Positions 33,200 to 41,752 of a DNA stretch of 42,138 nt are shown here, piece after piece. Numbering within the stretch: the first letter of the stretch is position 1; each line of letters starts with the position of its first letter. The notes under the pieces were generated by a model, which was not told the DNA's origin, made no database searches, and saw only the letters and a list, made by a program, of their open reading frames with translations. A program made the translations under genes and the position numbers. Source of the stretch: CAYUWH01 sp964448615 (GTDB lineage: Bacteria; Patescibacteriota; Gracilibacteria; Peribacterales; Peribacteraceae); contig CAYUWH010000011.1 of assembly GCA_964448615.1 (NCBI GenBank), positions 1-42,138 of the forward strand, written 5' to 3'.

Positions 33200-33785
33200 A
33201 TTTCCCCTGAGCCTCCTCTATTTGCTTCTGAAGCGTGTTTAACACAAGCAAATGGCGTGGATCGTTTAAAATTTCGAGGACAAACCGGTCTTTGAGACTC
33301 AAGCGATAGAGGAAGTCTGCCTCCGAGAAAATCGAGTATTTCACGTATTTCATCTGCGGATCTTGGGCCAGCAAGGCTTCCAGGACCTCCTTTTTCAGAT
33401 CACCCACCAGGAGAAGATCCACTTTGCTATCGGTTCCACAAAGGTTTCCGGCCAGAAGAATCAACTTCACGTTCGGCAAATTGCGCAAACTCACCACAAA
33501 CGGGCTCTCCCCTTGCACCGCCTTACTGAACAAACTGCGCAAATCCTGGAACAAGGGAAACTCCGTATCGATGCGATAGTACTTCTTGCGATTCTTGTGA
33601 CGTGCCTTCACCAGACCTACCCGGCGCAAGTTTTCCAGTTCGCGGCGGATCGAGTTGATCTGTTCATTGAGCAGTCGGGTCAATTCACGGATAAAATACT
33701 CCTCCTCCGGATGAAGCAAAAATGTAGACAACAGCTTTACGCGCGTCTGTGAGCTGAACAATGCTTTAAGCAACGAAGCCGACAT
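33198..33785 (-). CDS. Winged-helix regulator with degenerate nucleotidyltransferase domain
   Basis: 195 residues. The N-terminal winged helix reads LLKALFSSQTRVKLLSTFLLHPEEEYFIRELTRLLNEQINSIRRELENLRRVGLV, then a wing KARHKNRKKYYRI. The second half has LILLAGNLCGTDSKVDLLLVGD, like the G-x-GS...DxDLLV motif of minimal nucleotidyltransferases, but with the GS and first Asp changed, so probably inactive. GTG 33791 is possible, but ATG 33785 fits the promoter better (TACTGT eight bases upstream). Inverted ACTCA/TGAGT sites over its promoter suggest autoregulation. Its targets are unknown; the divergent 34049 gene is a candidate. Confidence 0.75.
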   Translation of the reverse strand: MSASLLKALFSSQTRVKLLSTFLLHPEEEYFIRELTRLLNEQINSIRRELENLRRVGLVKARHKNRKKYYRIDTEFPLFQDLRSLFSKAVQGESPFVVSLRNLPNVKLILLAGNLCGTDSKVDLLLVGDLKKEVLEALLAQDPQMKYVKYSIFSEADFLYRLSLKDRFVLEILNDPRHLLVLNTLQKQIEEAQGK

Positions 33786-33793
33786 GTGCACAA

Positions 33794-33842
33794 ACAGTAC
33801 TCACCTCACCCTGAGTAGTGCAAGAAAATTACTCAATTGAGT
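33794..33842 (-). promoter_or_regulatory. Regulator promoter with ACTCA/TGAGT inverted repeats
   Basis: On the minus strand TTGCAC (33818-33823), 18 bp, TACTGT (33794-33799). ACTCA at 33799-33803 pairs with TGAGT at 33812-33816, inside the promoter. A perfect 12-bp palindrome ACTCAATTGAGT lies at 33831-33842, upstream of the -35. Probable operator sites for the adjacent regulator (inference). Confidence 0.55.
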
Positions 33843-34013
33843 GTACACTTTTTATACTCTAAATTATTGGCTTAAAGTAAACAAAAACATTGTTATGCGC
33901 CTTTTTATTTTGTTTTTGATGAATACAAATTATACTCGCCTTTAAACTCGTTTCATGTTGTAAGCATATTTCTGAGGTATTGCCTTTTTCTCTTGGAATG
34001 ACGGGTCAAAACA

Positions 34014-34042
34014 TTGAAGAAAAAGCTGAAACATGGTAAGAT
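34014..34042 (+). promoter_or_regulatory. Promoter of the VirB6-like gene, leaderless
   Basis: TTGAAG (34014-34019), 17 bp, TAAGAT (34037-34042), then six bases to ATG 34049. The stretch 33843-34013 is A/T-rich and holds no gene. Confidence 0.65.
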
Positions 34043-34048
34043 GTCCTG

Positions 34049-35896
34049 ATGCCCTCACACAAACAACTCATCACCTGGGGAGGGGCCCTGACGCTTCTGA
34101 TCCTGAGCATTCCAGTGGCGCATGCCGCGCCCGGAGACATTTTTGATCAGAGCGTGCAGACCGCGATCTCGACGTTCATGGGACAAGTGGTGCAATACCT
34201 GAATATCGGAACGTGGACGATCTTCACGTTGATCATGATGCTCTTGAACCCGCAGGTCATGTTCGACCTGGGGGCGGGAGGAAGTTTGGTGACGATGCTG
34301 AACCAGATCTGGCAGCTGGCACGCGACTTGATGAACGTAATCTTCGCGTTCCTGCTCGTGGCGGCGGCGATCTATACCGTCATCAAAGCCGATAAGAGTT
34401 TTATCTCCGAGAACGTGGGAAAGTTCGTGATGGCCGTGGTGCTCGTGAACTTCTCGTGGTTCTTCCCGCGCGTGATCCTCGACGTGGCGAACGTCGCGAC
34501 GAGTGCGATCTATGGAATCCCGAGCCTTCTCACGACGCAATGCCGCCAGGTGCTCAGCGGCAAGGCGGAAACCGTCAACGGTCAGCCCCGGCTCGTGCCT
34601 CCGCCCGATGGACAGCAATGTGTGCCGATCAATGCAGGGGCCGCCGGAACAGCGGATCCCCTCTTTAGCTGCGCCTGTGTGGTCGTGGATAACGCAACGT
34701 TCTTCCCCACTCCCGCGCAAGTAACCGCGTTGCGCAACGCTGATCCTCGCTGGCAGTGCGATACGGGCCTCATGTGCCGCCATACGGTGGTCATGAACCC
34801 CAACACGATGTCGTCCGTCACCACGACCCTGAACGGGCTGGTGATCAACCACGCGCGCCTCGGCACGCTCGCGCGCATGCCCAGCCCCATCGGCGCGGGC
34901 AACGTGGGAGAGATGATCGCGTTCGTGATGCGCCAGCTTGTGGTGTTTGTGATCCACGTCGCCCTCTTCTTCCCGCTCCTCGCGATGGCGGTCGCGTTCT
35001 TGATCCGTATTCCCGTGCTCTGGATCACGATCGCGTTCATGCCATTCTACTTCCTGACGTATCTGCCGTTCATGGACAAGGTTCTCGCGAACTTCAGTCC
35101 GAAGGAGAAGCTCATGGATAACTTCTTGGCGGCGGCCTTCCTGCCTGCGGTGACCGCGGTGCCGCTCGCCATCGGGTACACGATGATCAATGCCGCATTG
35201 ATCATGCCGGCGGGTGCGCTCGGCGGGATCAGCTACCCCTTGATCTCGGGCATCAACAGCTTGTACCAGATCATCTGGCTCGCCATGTCGCTCGGCGTGA
35301 TGTGGGTCGGCGTGTTCGCGGCGCTGGAGACCGGCAAATTCTCCAAGGCCATCACGGACAAGATCCGCGAGACCGGCAAGGGCTACGGCCAAGTCGCCGC
35401 CAAGTTGCCGCTCGCGATGCCGCTGCCGATGCCGGGAAGCCAGAGCTTGTTGCAGCTTGCGCAGAAACTTAAACCGCAAACGCTCAACTATGCGCTCAGT
35501 CAGGGGAAACTGGGGGATGTGCTGAAGAGTTTGGGAAGTCAGGACAAACTGGATTTGCATGCAGACACGAGAAAAATCATTGAGAAGAAGATAGAAGAAA
35601 CTCCTGCTGAAAAACGCAAGATCGAGGCGGCCCTGACTGCTGCTGCGCGTCCTGATGCGAAAAGCGACGTGATTATTAATTTGCGCAATACCGTGAGACA
35701 AAACAGTGAAGGAAAAGACATTAACGATAAGAACCTCGTAGATATTCTCATGCGTCTGCAGAAAGATGGAAAACTCAATACCGGTCTCACCCCCCAGCAA
35801 TTCACCGATCTCCGCGCCAAGGTCGACGAAGCATTGAATCCCAAGCCGCCAGCACCACAACCGAATCCCAACCCAAATCCTAACCCTGGCCCATAA
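34049..35896 (+). CDS. Polytopic membrane protein, VirB6/TrbL-like
   Basis: 615 residues. Signal-like N-terminus (about 8-27), then several membrane helices: WTIFTLIMMLLNPQ, LARDLMNVIFAFLLVAAAIYTVIKADK, NVGKFVMAVVLVNFSWFFPRVILDVANV, then an extracytosolic cysteine-containing loop, and further helices (LVVFVIHVALFFPLLAMAVAFLI, a possible PFYFLTYLPF turn, and two more). The C-terminal third is hydrophilic and helical, ending in an NPNPNPNPGP tail. The pattern resembles CPR VirB6/TrbL-type type IV secretion or pilus-related membrane proteins I know of. No ATPase partner is present here, so the role is open. The 35906 gene follows after nine bases. Confidence 0.7.
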   Translation: MPSHKQLITWGGALTLLILSIPVAHAAPGDIFDQSVQTAISTFMGQVVQYLNIGTWTIFTLIMMLLNPQVMFDLGAGGSLVTMLNQIWQLARDLMNVIFAFLLVAAAIYTVIKADKSFISENVGKFVMAVVLVNFSWFFPRVILDVANVATSAIYGIPSLLTTQCRQVLSGKAETVNGQPRLVPPPDGQQCVPINAGAAGTADPLFSCACVVVDNATFFPTPAQVTALRNADPRWQCDTGLMCRHTVVMNPNTMSSVTTTLNGLVINHARLGTLARMPSPIGAGNVGEMIAFVMRQLVVFVIHVALFFPLLAMAVAFLIRIPVLWITIAFMPFYFLTYLPFMDKVLANFSPKEKLMDNFLAAAFLPAVTAVPLAIGYTMINAALIMPAGALGGISYPLISGINSLYQIIWLAMSLGVMWVGVFAALETGKFSKAITDKIRETGKGYGQVAAKLPLAMPLPMPGSQSLLQLAQKLKPQTLNYALSQGKLGDVLKSLGSQDKLDLHADTRKIIEKKIEETPAEKRKIEAALTAAARPDAKSDVIINLRNTVRQNSEGKDINDKNLVDILMRLQKDGKLNTGLTPQQFTDLRAKVDEALNPKPPAPQPNPNPNPNPGP

Positions 35897-35905
35897 CGCC
35901 TATTT

Positions 35906-36784
35906 ATGTCTGGTTTTGAAGGACTCCGGCTCCCCGACTCTGCACCTGAAGCGCAGGACGGCAAGACCATGAATGCACTTCGTCGTGCGGATCGCAACGT
36001 GAACCGCATGATCGCCGATCCCACCAAGTTCCGCCTCGAACAATCGAAGCAATCATGGGACATGTTCCGCCTGGCGCAGCGATCCATGAGCGCGCTCCCG
36101 ACAAATTTTTCCAAGACGCGCAATCCACTGGAGGTGAAAGAGATCGAGAAAATCCTCACGCGTCTTCAGGAAATCAANNNNNNNNNNNNNNNNNNNNNNN
36201 NNNNNNNNNNNNNNNNNNNNNNNNNNNNNNNNNNNNNNNNNNNNNNNNNNNNNNNNNNNNNNNNNNNNNNNNNNNNNATCTACGGTGGAGCCATGATGTA
36301 CATCCTCAACCCGGATTTCCTGACCGGCAAAAACCGCAATCAGATCATGGAATCGGCATCACTGCTGAATAACGACCGCTTCGTGTATACCCTCGCCCCG
36401 AAGTACGGCATGCAGGGAAAGGAATGGGGCACGGCGATCGAAACACTGTTCGGTCTCTACGCGAAGAACAACAAAACACTTCTTGCCTATCAGGCCAATC
36501 CCACTTCCCGTGAAACCATGAAGAATTTGGCGGATGAGCTGGTGCCATCTTCGGGAAGCCTGGCCCATAAGAACGTCATGCGCTTATTGCAGAACAAAGC
36601 GGACTTCGATGACGTGCTGAACATGATGAAACCCATCACCAGCAAAGAGACGATCCAACTTGTGGCCGGATACATCAAGGGCGGATCGTGGCGTTATGCC
36701 CGGAAGGTGGATGCAAATGGCTTTGCGAGAACACAAAACCCAGAGGCATTCCCCGGCTTGAAGGTGCCGAATCAACCGTCATAA
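35906..36784 (+). CDS. Hypothetical protein downstream of the VirB6-like gene (internal gap)
   Basis: Left of the gap about 90 residues, mostly basic and helical (RRADRNVNRMIADPTKFRLEQ); right of it about 168 residues, helical, with NPDFLTGKNRNQIMESASLL and a soluble C-terminus. Both parts lie in the drawn frame, but the gap length is unknown, so joining is provisional. Probably co-transcribed with the 34049 gene. No family recognised. The stop TAA abuts a family-D repeat. Confidence 0.6.
   Translation: MSGFEGLRLPDSAPEAQDGKTMNALRRADRNVNRMIADPTKFRLEQSKQSWDMFRLAQRSMSALPTNFSKTRNPLEVKEIEKILTRLQEIXXXXXXXXXXXXXXXXXXXXXXXXXXXXXXXXXXIYGGAMMYILNPDFLTGKNRNQIMESASLLNNDRFVYTLAPKYGMQGKEWGTAIETLFGLYAKNNKTLLAYQANPTSRETMKNLADELVPSSGSLAHKNVMRLLQNKADFDDVLNMMKPITSKETIQLVAGYIKGGSWRYARKVDANGFARTQNPEAFPGLKVPNQPS
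36178..36277. other. Assembly gap (100 N)
   Basis: Exactly 100 N inside the 35906 gene; true length unknown. Confidence 0.98.
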
Positions 36785-36785
36785 A

Positions 36786-36860
36786 AGTATTTTGTATATA
36801 GTATTTAGTATTGAGCAAAATCGTCATACTAAATACAAGATACTCAATACTCAATACTTT
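36786..36860. repeat. Family D inverted repeat, copy 2
   Basis: AGTATTTTGTATATAGTATT / TAGTATTGAG arms face ATACTAAATACAAGATACTC / AATACTCAATACTTTT. It fills the convergent junction between the 35906 gene and infB. Confidence 0.8.
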
Positions 36861-36862
36861 TC

Positions 36863-39091
36863 TCAGTCCTCCTTCTTCTTAAATTCCTTCGCATACGCCT
36901 CGAGGATATCGCCGACTTCCAGAGGAAGCGTGGCTTCGGTGCGCATACCGCACTCGGTGCCTTCTTTTGCCTCTTTGATATCCTGATCAACTTTGCGCAA
37001 TGACGTGATACGGCCCGTACCGATCATCTCCTCTCCGCGCTTGATGCGGAAACTTACACGCTTGATGACGCCATCGAGCACACGTCCTCCGATGACTTGC
37101 TCGCTCTTTTTGGTGAGGAACACGCCTTTCACTTCAAGATGACCGAAGATCTTCTCCTGCTCTTCCGGAATGAGGAGACCCTGGAGCAATCCACCGACTT
37201 CTTCGAGCAGTTTATAAATCACATCGTACTCGCGAATCTGCACGCCCTCACGCTCGGCCGTGCGCTGCACGGGAGCCGGGACCATGACGCGGAACGCCAT
37301 CACCAACGCATCCGACGCCGAGGCCATCATGACATCGCTCTCCGTCACCGCGCCGATGGCGCCGTGAATCACCTTCACCTGCACGCCTTCGACCTCCTGT
37401 TTCTCCAGTGAGACCTGGATCGCCTCCAATGACCCTTGCGCATCGGCCTTCACGACGATCTTCAACTGAGGAACCTTGCCTTCGTGCAAGCGGCTGACAA
37501 GATCGGCGAATCCCCTCTTCTGCTGCGCCCCGAGTGTTTCCATGATTTCTTTAAGAAGATCGCGCGCCTCACGCTCGGATCCGACCACCTGGAGAATATC
37601 ACCGACCTGCGGCACGGCATCGAATCCCGATACGCGCACCGGTCCGGAAGGCGGTACATCCGAGACTTTCTTTCCATTGGCATCGGAAAGCGCACGCACT
37701 TTCCCGAGCGTCCGTCCGCAGATAAATGCATCGCCGACGCGCAGTGTTCCGGCATTCACGATAACCGTCGCCAGCGCGCCATGCGAAGGATCAAGGTGGC
37801 TCTCAATGACCGTCGCCACCGCCTTACGCTTGGGATTCGCCTTAAGATCTTCCATCTCCGCAATGAGCAAAATGTGATCAAGCAACTCCGGAATCCCCTG
37901 CTTGGTCACTGCGGACGTGGGCACCATCGCTGTCGTACCGCCCCACTCCTCGGGTTGCAGACCCTGTCCTGCCAAATCCCCTTTCACGCGATCGGGGTCG
38001 GCATTCGGGCGGTCCATTTTATTGATGGCAACGATGATCGGCACCCCCGCTTCTTTGGCATGATTGATGGCCTCGATCGTGGTTTCTTTGATGCCCTCCT
38101 CCGCAGATACAACCAGGATGGCGATATCGGTCACCTGGGCGCCGCGCGCGCGCATGGCCGTAAAGGCCTGGTGTCCCGGCGTATCGAGGAACGTGATCGG
38201 CTTGCCTTGATACGTCACTTGGTAGGCGCCGATATGCTGCGTGATGCCGCCGGATTCCTTGGCGACCACATCGGTGGAACGAATCGCATCAAGAATGGAC
38301 GTTTTGCCATGGTCCACATGCCCCATCACGACGACGATCGGCGCGCGCGACACGAGATTTTCAGGTTCGTCTTTGAGCAACTCTTCCAAGTTTTTACTAA
38401 GCAAATCCTCGGCCTTTGCGGCACCATGCTCTTTCTCAACCGTCACACCGAGCTCTGCCGCCACAATCGCAGCCGTATCGAAATCGATGGATTGCGTAAT
38501 GGTCGCAAGGACGCCGTTTTTCAGAAGCGCCTGCACCACCTGAGGAACCTGCACGCCCGCTTTTTCCGCGAATTCTTTCACCGTGATCTGCGACGGAAGC
38601 AGCACTTTTCCTTCTTTCTTTTTAATCTGTTGCTGCACTTGCGTATCTGGACGCTGACGCAGCACCGGGGCCGCCTTCTCCTCGCGCTTGCGCTCTTCTT
38701 GCTCTTCTTTTGTTAGCTTGGCCTGCTGACGCTTGATCGCATCTTTTGATACATCGTCGAGCGTGAGCTTGCGCAAGACATGCAACGCCTCTTGGCGCGA
38801 AGCAACCTTCTCCGATTCTTTCACTTCCACCTCGTTCAAAGGTTTGGGAGCAGCTTCAACAGGACGCTCGTCCCGCACCAACACCCCGTCCTGCTCTTCA
38901 AAACCCGGCCCGAGCACGGATACATCGATCTTAATGCCATGCTTGCCCGCCACGAAGCGCAAGACACCCTGCGCCAGATTATCCGGCACTTCGCGGTCCG
39001 TCGGCTTGATGCCGAAATTGACAGTTTCCAGCTCTTTGCGGAGCTGTTGTCCGGTCATGCCTAATGCTTTCGCCAGTTGAACAAGGCGCAT
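36863..39091 (-). CDS. infB: Translation initiation factor IF-2
   Basis: 742 residues. An IF2_N-like start (MRLVQLAKALGMTGQQLRKEL) and a short charged linker precede a second N-domain (ITVKEFAEKAGVQVPQVVQALLKNGVLATITQ). The G domain has GHVDHGKTSILDAI, DTPGHQAF and NKMDRPNADP; domains II-IV with the initiator-tRNA-binding C-terminus follow. The linker is short for IF-2. The start codon lies one base from the gap edge, so a longer N-terminus cannot be excluded. It works with the initiator tRNA encoded at 21064. Confidence 0.96.
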   Translation of the reverse strand: MRLVQLAKALGMTGQQLRKELETVNFGIKPTDREVPDNLAQGVLRFVAGKHGIKIDVSVLGPGFEEQDGVLVRDERPVEAAPKPLNEVEVKESEKVASRQEALHVLRKLTLDDVSKDAIKRQQAKLTKEEQEERKREEKAAPVLRQRPDTQVQQQIKKKEGKVLLPSQITVKEFAEKAGVQVPQVVQALLKNGVLATITQSIDFDTAAIVAAELGVTVEKEHGAAKAEDLLSKNLEELLKDEPENLVSRAPIVVVMGHVDHGKTSILDAIRSTDVVAKESGGITQHIGAYQVTYQGKPITFLDTPGHQAFTAMRARGAQVTDIAILVVSAEEGIKETTIEAINHAKEAGVPIIVAINKMDRPNADPDRVKGDLAGQGLQPEEWGGTTAMVPTSAVTKQGIPELLDHILLIAEMEDLKANPKRKAVATVIESHLDPSHGALATVIVNAGTLRVGDAFICGRTLGKVRALSDANGKKVSDVPPSGPVRVSGFDAVPQVGDILQVVGSEREARDLLKEIMETLGAQQKRGFADLVSRLHEGKVPQLKIVVKADAQGSLEAIQVSLEKQEVEGVQVKVIHGAIGAVTESDVMMASASDALVMAFRVMVPAPVQRTAEREGVQIREYDVIYKLLEEVGGLLQGLLIPEEQEKIFGHLEVKGVFLTKKSEQVIGGRVLDGVIKRVSFRIKRGEEMIGTGRITSLRKVDQDIKEAKEGTECGMRTEATLPLEVGDILEAYAKEFKKKED

Positions 39092-39092
39092 A

Positions 39093-39192
39093 NNNNNNNN
39101 NNNNNNNNNNNNNNNNNNNNNNNNNNNNNNNNNNNNNNNNNNNNNNNNNNNNNNNNNNNNNNNNNNNNNNNNNNNNNNNNNNNNNNNNNNNN
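39093..39192. other. Assembly gap (100 N) between infB and the DHH gene
   Basis: Exactly 100 N; removes the end of the DHH gene and any infB leader. Confidence 0.98.
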
Positions 39193-40532
39193 TTCGTCAG
39201 ATCCTGGATGATATCCCTCTCTCCGCCCGTATTCGGCTTCTCGTCCTGCACACTGCGTACGACATCGATTGGGGCAGGCTTGGAAGCTTCCTTGGAGGGC
39301 ACAGAAGTGGAAAGGGTGGCAGGAGGGACAGGGGTGACAGGAGTCAGATGCGGCAATTCCGCCTCGGCTTCTTTGCGCTGACGAGCCATCTCTTCTTTGA
39401 GTTTCGAGACACAGTCCAACACCTGCAGCGAGAAGTTATCGAACGACCGCACGCGGAATCCCGCGGCGCGCGCATGGCCTCCGCCGCCGTAGAGCTTGCC
39501 GGCCAGTGCACTGGAATCGATCGCCGCCGAACTGCGCATACTCGCTTTGAGCCCCCCTTCTTCAAGTTCCGTAAAGAGGACGTGCACGTCGGCATCCGGA
39601 ATCGTGGAAATCAATTCATCGAGAATGCCGTGCGTCTCTTTGCTGTGCGCTTCCATTTCCGCCAAATCCTCTTTGCTGACCGCGGACCATACGATGTGCG
39701 CGGCCGGATCGATCTGAATCCTGTTCAACGCGCGGCCCCAGATGCGCAGGGTGGAGAGCGGCTTGGTTTTGTAGATATTCTGAATGATCTCCTGCTGACG
39801 CGCGCCGAGCTCGAGCAACTGCGCAGCGACTTCGAGCGAGTGCGGCGTGGTATTGGGATTCTGGAAACTGCGCGTATCGGTGATAAGTCCGGTGAGCAGC
39901 AACGTGGCCATGTCCTGCGTGATCTTCCCTTGAAACGCCGGCATCTGGGTAAACCAGTTGTAGAGTACCTCGGTGGCGCTGGCGGCGGTTGGATCAATCA
40001 GCTGGAGCTGCCCGAACTGCGTGTTGCTGATGTGGTGATCGATATTGAGAATCGGCACGCTCGAGAAGAGATCGATATGATCGGTGTAGAGCGATCCCAA
40101 TAACGCGAGATCCGCCGTATCCACGATCACGATCAAATCGTACTTATGCTCGCCGGGAGCGAGCTGGATCTGCTGCGGACGAATGCGGCCTTTCTTCGGC
40201 ACCACGATGATATTCACCTTTTGATCTTCAACGGTGTAGCGGAGTTTATCCACCTCCACGCCTTCTTCGAGGTTCACCGTAATCACAAAATCCTGGCTCT
40301 CTTTTACTTCCCGTTCAAGCTTCTCGAATCCCGGCAGAAACCGGAGCGATTCCGGCAGTGTATCCGGGCAAATGACCGTGACATCCTTCCCCATCGCCTG
40401 GAACATCTGGTAGCACGAAATCGCGGAGCTGATGCCATCCGGATCCACATTCGCATGCGGGATTACCAAGATGCGCTGATGCTGCTCGATCGCGTGGAGC
40501 GCTGCCGCTGCGGATTGGGGAGAAAGTGCCAT
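39193..40532 (-). CDS. nrnA: DHH/DHHA1 phosphoesterase, NrnA-like (3' end in gap)
   Basis: About 446 residues visible. Motifs in order: HANVDPDGISSA, DTADLALLG, the signature IDHHISN, DPTAASATE, then the DHHA1 end GGGGHARAAGF. These fit NrnA-type oligoribonuclease/pAp phosphatases. A Pro/Thr/Ser-rich tail of about 60 residues follows and runs into the gap, longer than usual for NrnA. It lies upstream of infB on the same strand; nrnA is commonly linked to infB in other bacteria. Its promoter has a 15-bp palindrome over the -35. Confidence 0.87.
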
Positions 40533-40550
40533 GTCGAATGGTGACTTATT

Positions 40551-40579
40551 ATTATACTCTATATTTGCTAATTTAGCAA
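40551..40579 (-). promoter_or_regulatory. nrnA-like gene promoter with palindrome
   Basis: On the minus strand TTGCTA (40574-40579), 17 bp, TATAAT (40551-40556), 18 bp before the start codon. A perfect 15-bp palindrome TTGCTAA-T-TTAGCAA spans 40565-40579 over the -35 region. Confidence 0.65.
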
Positions 40580-40607
40580 TACTATATTGTAATAACTATA
40601 TGGCCTA

Positions 40608-40698
40608 CCATGCCCGAAAGAGGGGCATGGAAGCAGAATAAACGGTGTTGTGCAATAGGGTTGTATGCGAAAGCCCCGTCGCTCGCGAGCGACGGGGC
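40608..40698. terminator. Two hairpins between the DHH gene and the gap
   Basis: CCATGCCC-gaaagag-GGGCATGG at 40608-40630, and a perfect 26-bp palindrome GCCCCGTCGCTCG/CGAGCGACGGGGC at 40673-40698, which on the minus strand is followed by TTTCG. Either could end the minus-strand gene that enters from the gap. Confidence 0.5.
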
Positions 40699-40798
40699 NN
40701 NNNNNNNNNNNNNNNNNNNNNNNNNNNNNNNNNNNNNNNNNNNNNNNNNNNNNNNNNNNNNNNNNNNNNNNNNNNNNNNNNNNNNNNNNNNNNNNNNN
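40699..40798. other. Assembly gap (100 N)
   Basis: Exactly 100 N; removes the 3' part of the small gene starting at 40924. A strong palindrome at its left edge may have broken the assembly. Confidence 0.98.
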
Positions 40799-40924
40799 GC
40801 GAAACGCGACGGGGTGCGGATCGTATTCGGCCGCCGCCGTCTCTGCGAAGAGGGTCAGCAGCGCGGCGCGTGCCGCATAAGCTTGTCCGCTGAGCACGGG
40901 CTGTTCGAGCGTTGCAGTCGTCAT
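40799..40924 (-). CDS. Small protein start, Ala-rich (3' end in gap)
   Basis: The first 42 residues are visible: MTTATLEQPVLSGQAYAARA, then an Ala/Leu/Thr helix and AEYDPHPVAFR. Family not recognised. Unlike most genes here it has a clear AGGAG seven bases before the ATG, a TTGACT-17-TTAAAT promoter and a leader of about 54 nt with a hairpin. These features imply a conventional, possibly strongly expressed mRNA. The frame drawn beyond the gap is not supported. Confidence 0.6.
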
Positions 40925-40984
40925 TTTTATTCTCCTTGTGTTGTTAATGGACACCCCCCTCAGACACTCCGAGGAAGGATGCCC

Positions 40985-41013
40985 ATTTAACACTATTTTA
41001 TGTAATAAGTCAA
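40985..41013 (-). promoter_or_regulatory. Promoter and structured leader of the 40924 gene
   Basis: On the minus strand TTGACT (41008-41013), 17 bp, TTAAAT (40985-40990). The leader (about 40978-40925) can fold a CCTCGGAG...CTGAGG hairpin before AGGAG (40932-40936). Confidence 0.55.
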
Positions 41014-41023
41014 TATTCTCCCC

Positions 41024-41548
41024 CTACCACCCGAAGGATGCCGAATGCACCAATCGGCCATTCTCCCAGACTTGCTGGTATCCGCTGCTCTGCCCATTGT
41101 AACTATTGCTGACAGAAATCGACATGTGGGAGGATCCGGAATCCGGCGAGAGTTCGATCGTAACGGGCAATGCTGCCTGGGTTTCCAGCAACGGCTGCTC
41201 TTCTTGTTGGACCTGCACCGTCTCGTCCATCAAATAGGTCGGCTCAGCCTGGTCCACCTCGCCGAACACGGAAAATACGGCTGGCTGTTCTTGCTCTTGG
41301 GATTCTGCCGCAACCGTGGCCTGCGGGGGTGCCATGCAAGAACCAATGTAGGCGCCATCCGAGGTGTAGTCGCCGAGTACATTCGCGCTCACCATAGCGT
41401 CACGTCCGTTATAGCAAATACGAATCAAGCCTGCCGTACCGGGATCCTCTTCTGCAAAAGCAAGCCCGACGGAAGCAGCAAACATCAAGCCAGTAAACCC
41501 GACGAGTCCGAGGCGTACCGCATGAAATACAGGAATTGAAGGTTGCAT
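41024..41548 (-). CDS. Exported hypothetical protein
   Basis: 174 residues with a signal peptide (about 1-32, VGLAFAEED), two cysteines in the N-terminal third (RICYNGRD... IGSCMAP), a Gln/Glu-rich middle (ESQEQEQPAVF, VQQEEQPLLE) and a Ser/Asn/Tyr-rich C-terminus (SVSNSYNGQSSGYQQVWENGRL). It resembles no family I know. The leader before ATG 41548 is almost all C and T, like the surface genes at 4543-7827. No anchor or sorting motif is seen, so it is probably periplasm-like or secreted. Confidence 0.72.
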   Translation of the reverse strand: MQPSIPVFHAVRLGLVGFTGLMFAASVGLAFAEEDPGTAGLIRICYNGRDAMVSANVLGDYTSDGAYIGSCMAPPQATVAAESQEQEQPAVFSVFGEVDQAEPTYLMDETVQVQQEEQPLLETQAALPVTIELSPDSGSSHMSISVSNSYNGQSSGYQQVWENGRLVHSASFGW

Positions 41549-41684
41549 AGAAAGAGAGGGAGGAAGAAATCAGACCTATTCCGTGACGCCGCTCAGCCGG
41601 AGAAATGACGAGGATGTTTGTATGTTCGGAAGGTTGCGGTCGATCAATAGATGTCTTTCTGCCGACTTCATCCGCAATGCCTCA

Positions 41685-41712
41685 TTGACAAAATCATTAT
41701 TTATGATAAATT
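41685..41712 (+). promoter_or_regulatory. Promoter of the 41753 gene
   Basis: TTGACA (41685-41690), 16 bp, TAAATT (41707-41712), then a leader of about 35 nt with AGGAG at 41742-41746. Confidence 0.6.
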
Positions 41713-41752
41713 TTGGACAGAACAGGCCTTTCACACAAGACAGGAGAAAAAG

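Noticed and set aside
34055..35860. 601-codon open frame antisense to the VirB6-like gene
   Set aside because: Composition is dominated by Arg, His, Glu and Asp with no hydrophobic core, as expected for the mirror of a GC-rich membrane gene. The plus-strand protein has clear membrane helices and a promoter.
38979..39192. Extension of the DHH protein across the gap into infB sequence
   Set aside because: Residues after the gap are antisense-frame readings of the infB 5' end; a join by N is not evidence.
40568..40993. 141-codon minus-strand frame across the 40699-40798 gap
   Set aside because: The part left of the gap contains the palindromes and looks non-coding; the frame through 100 N is arbitrary. 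Only the SD-preceded start at 40924 is kept.
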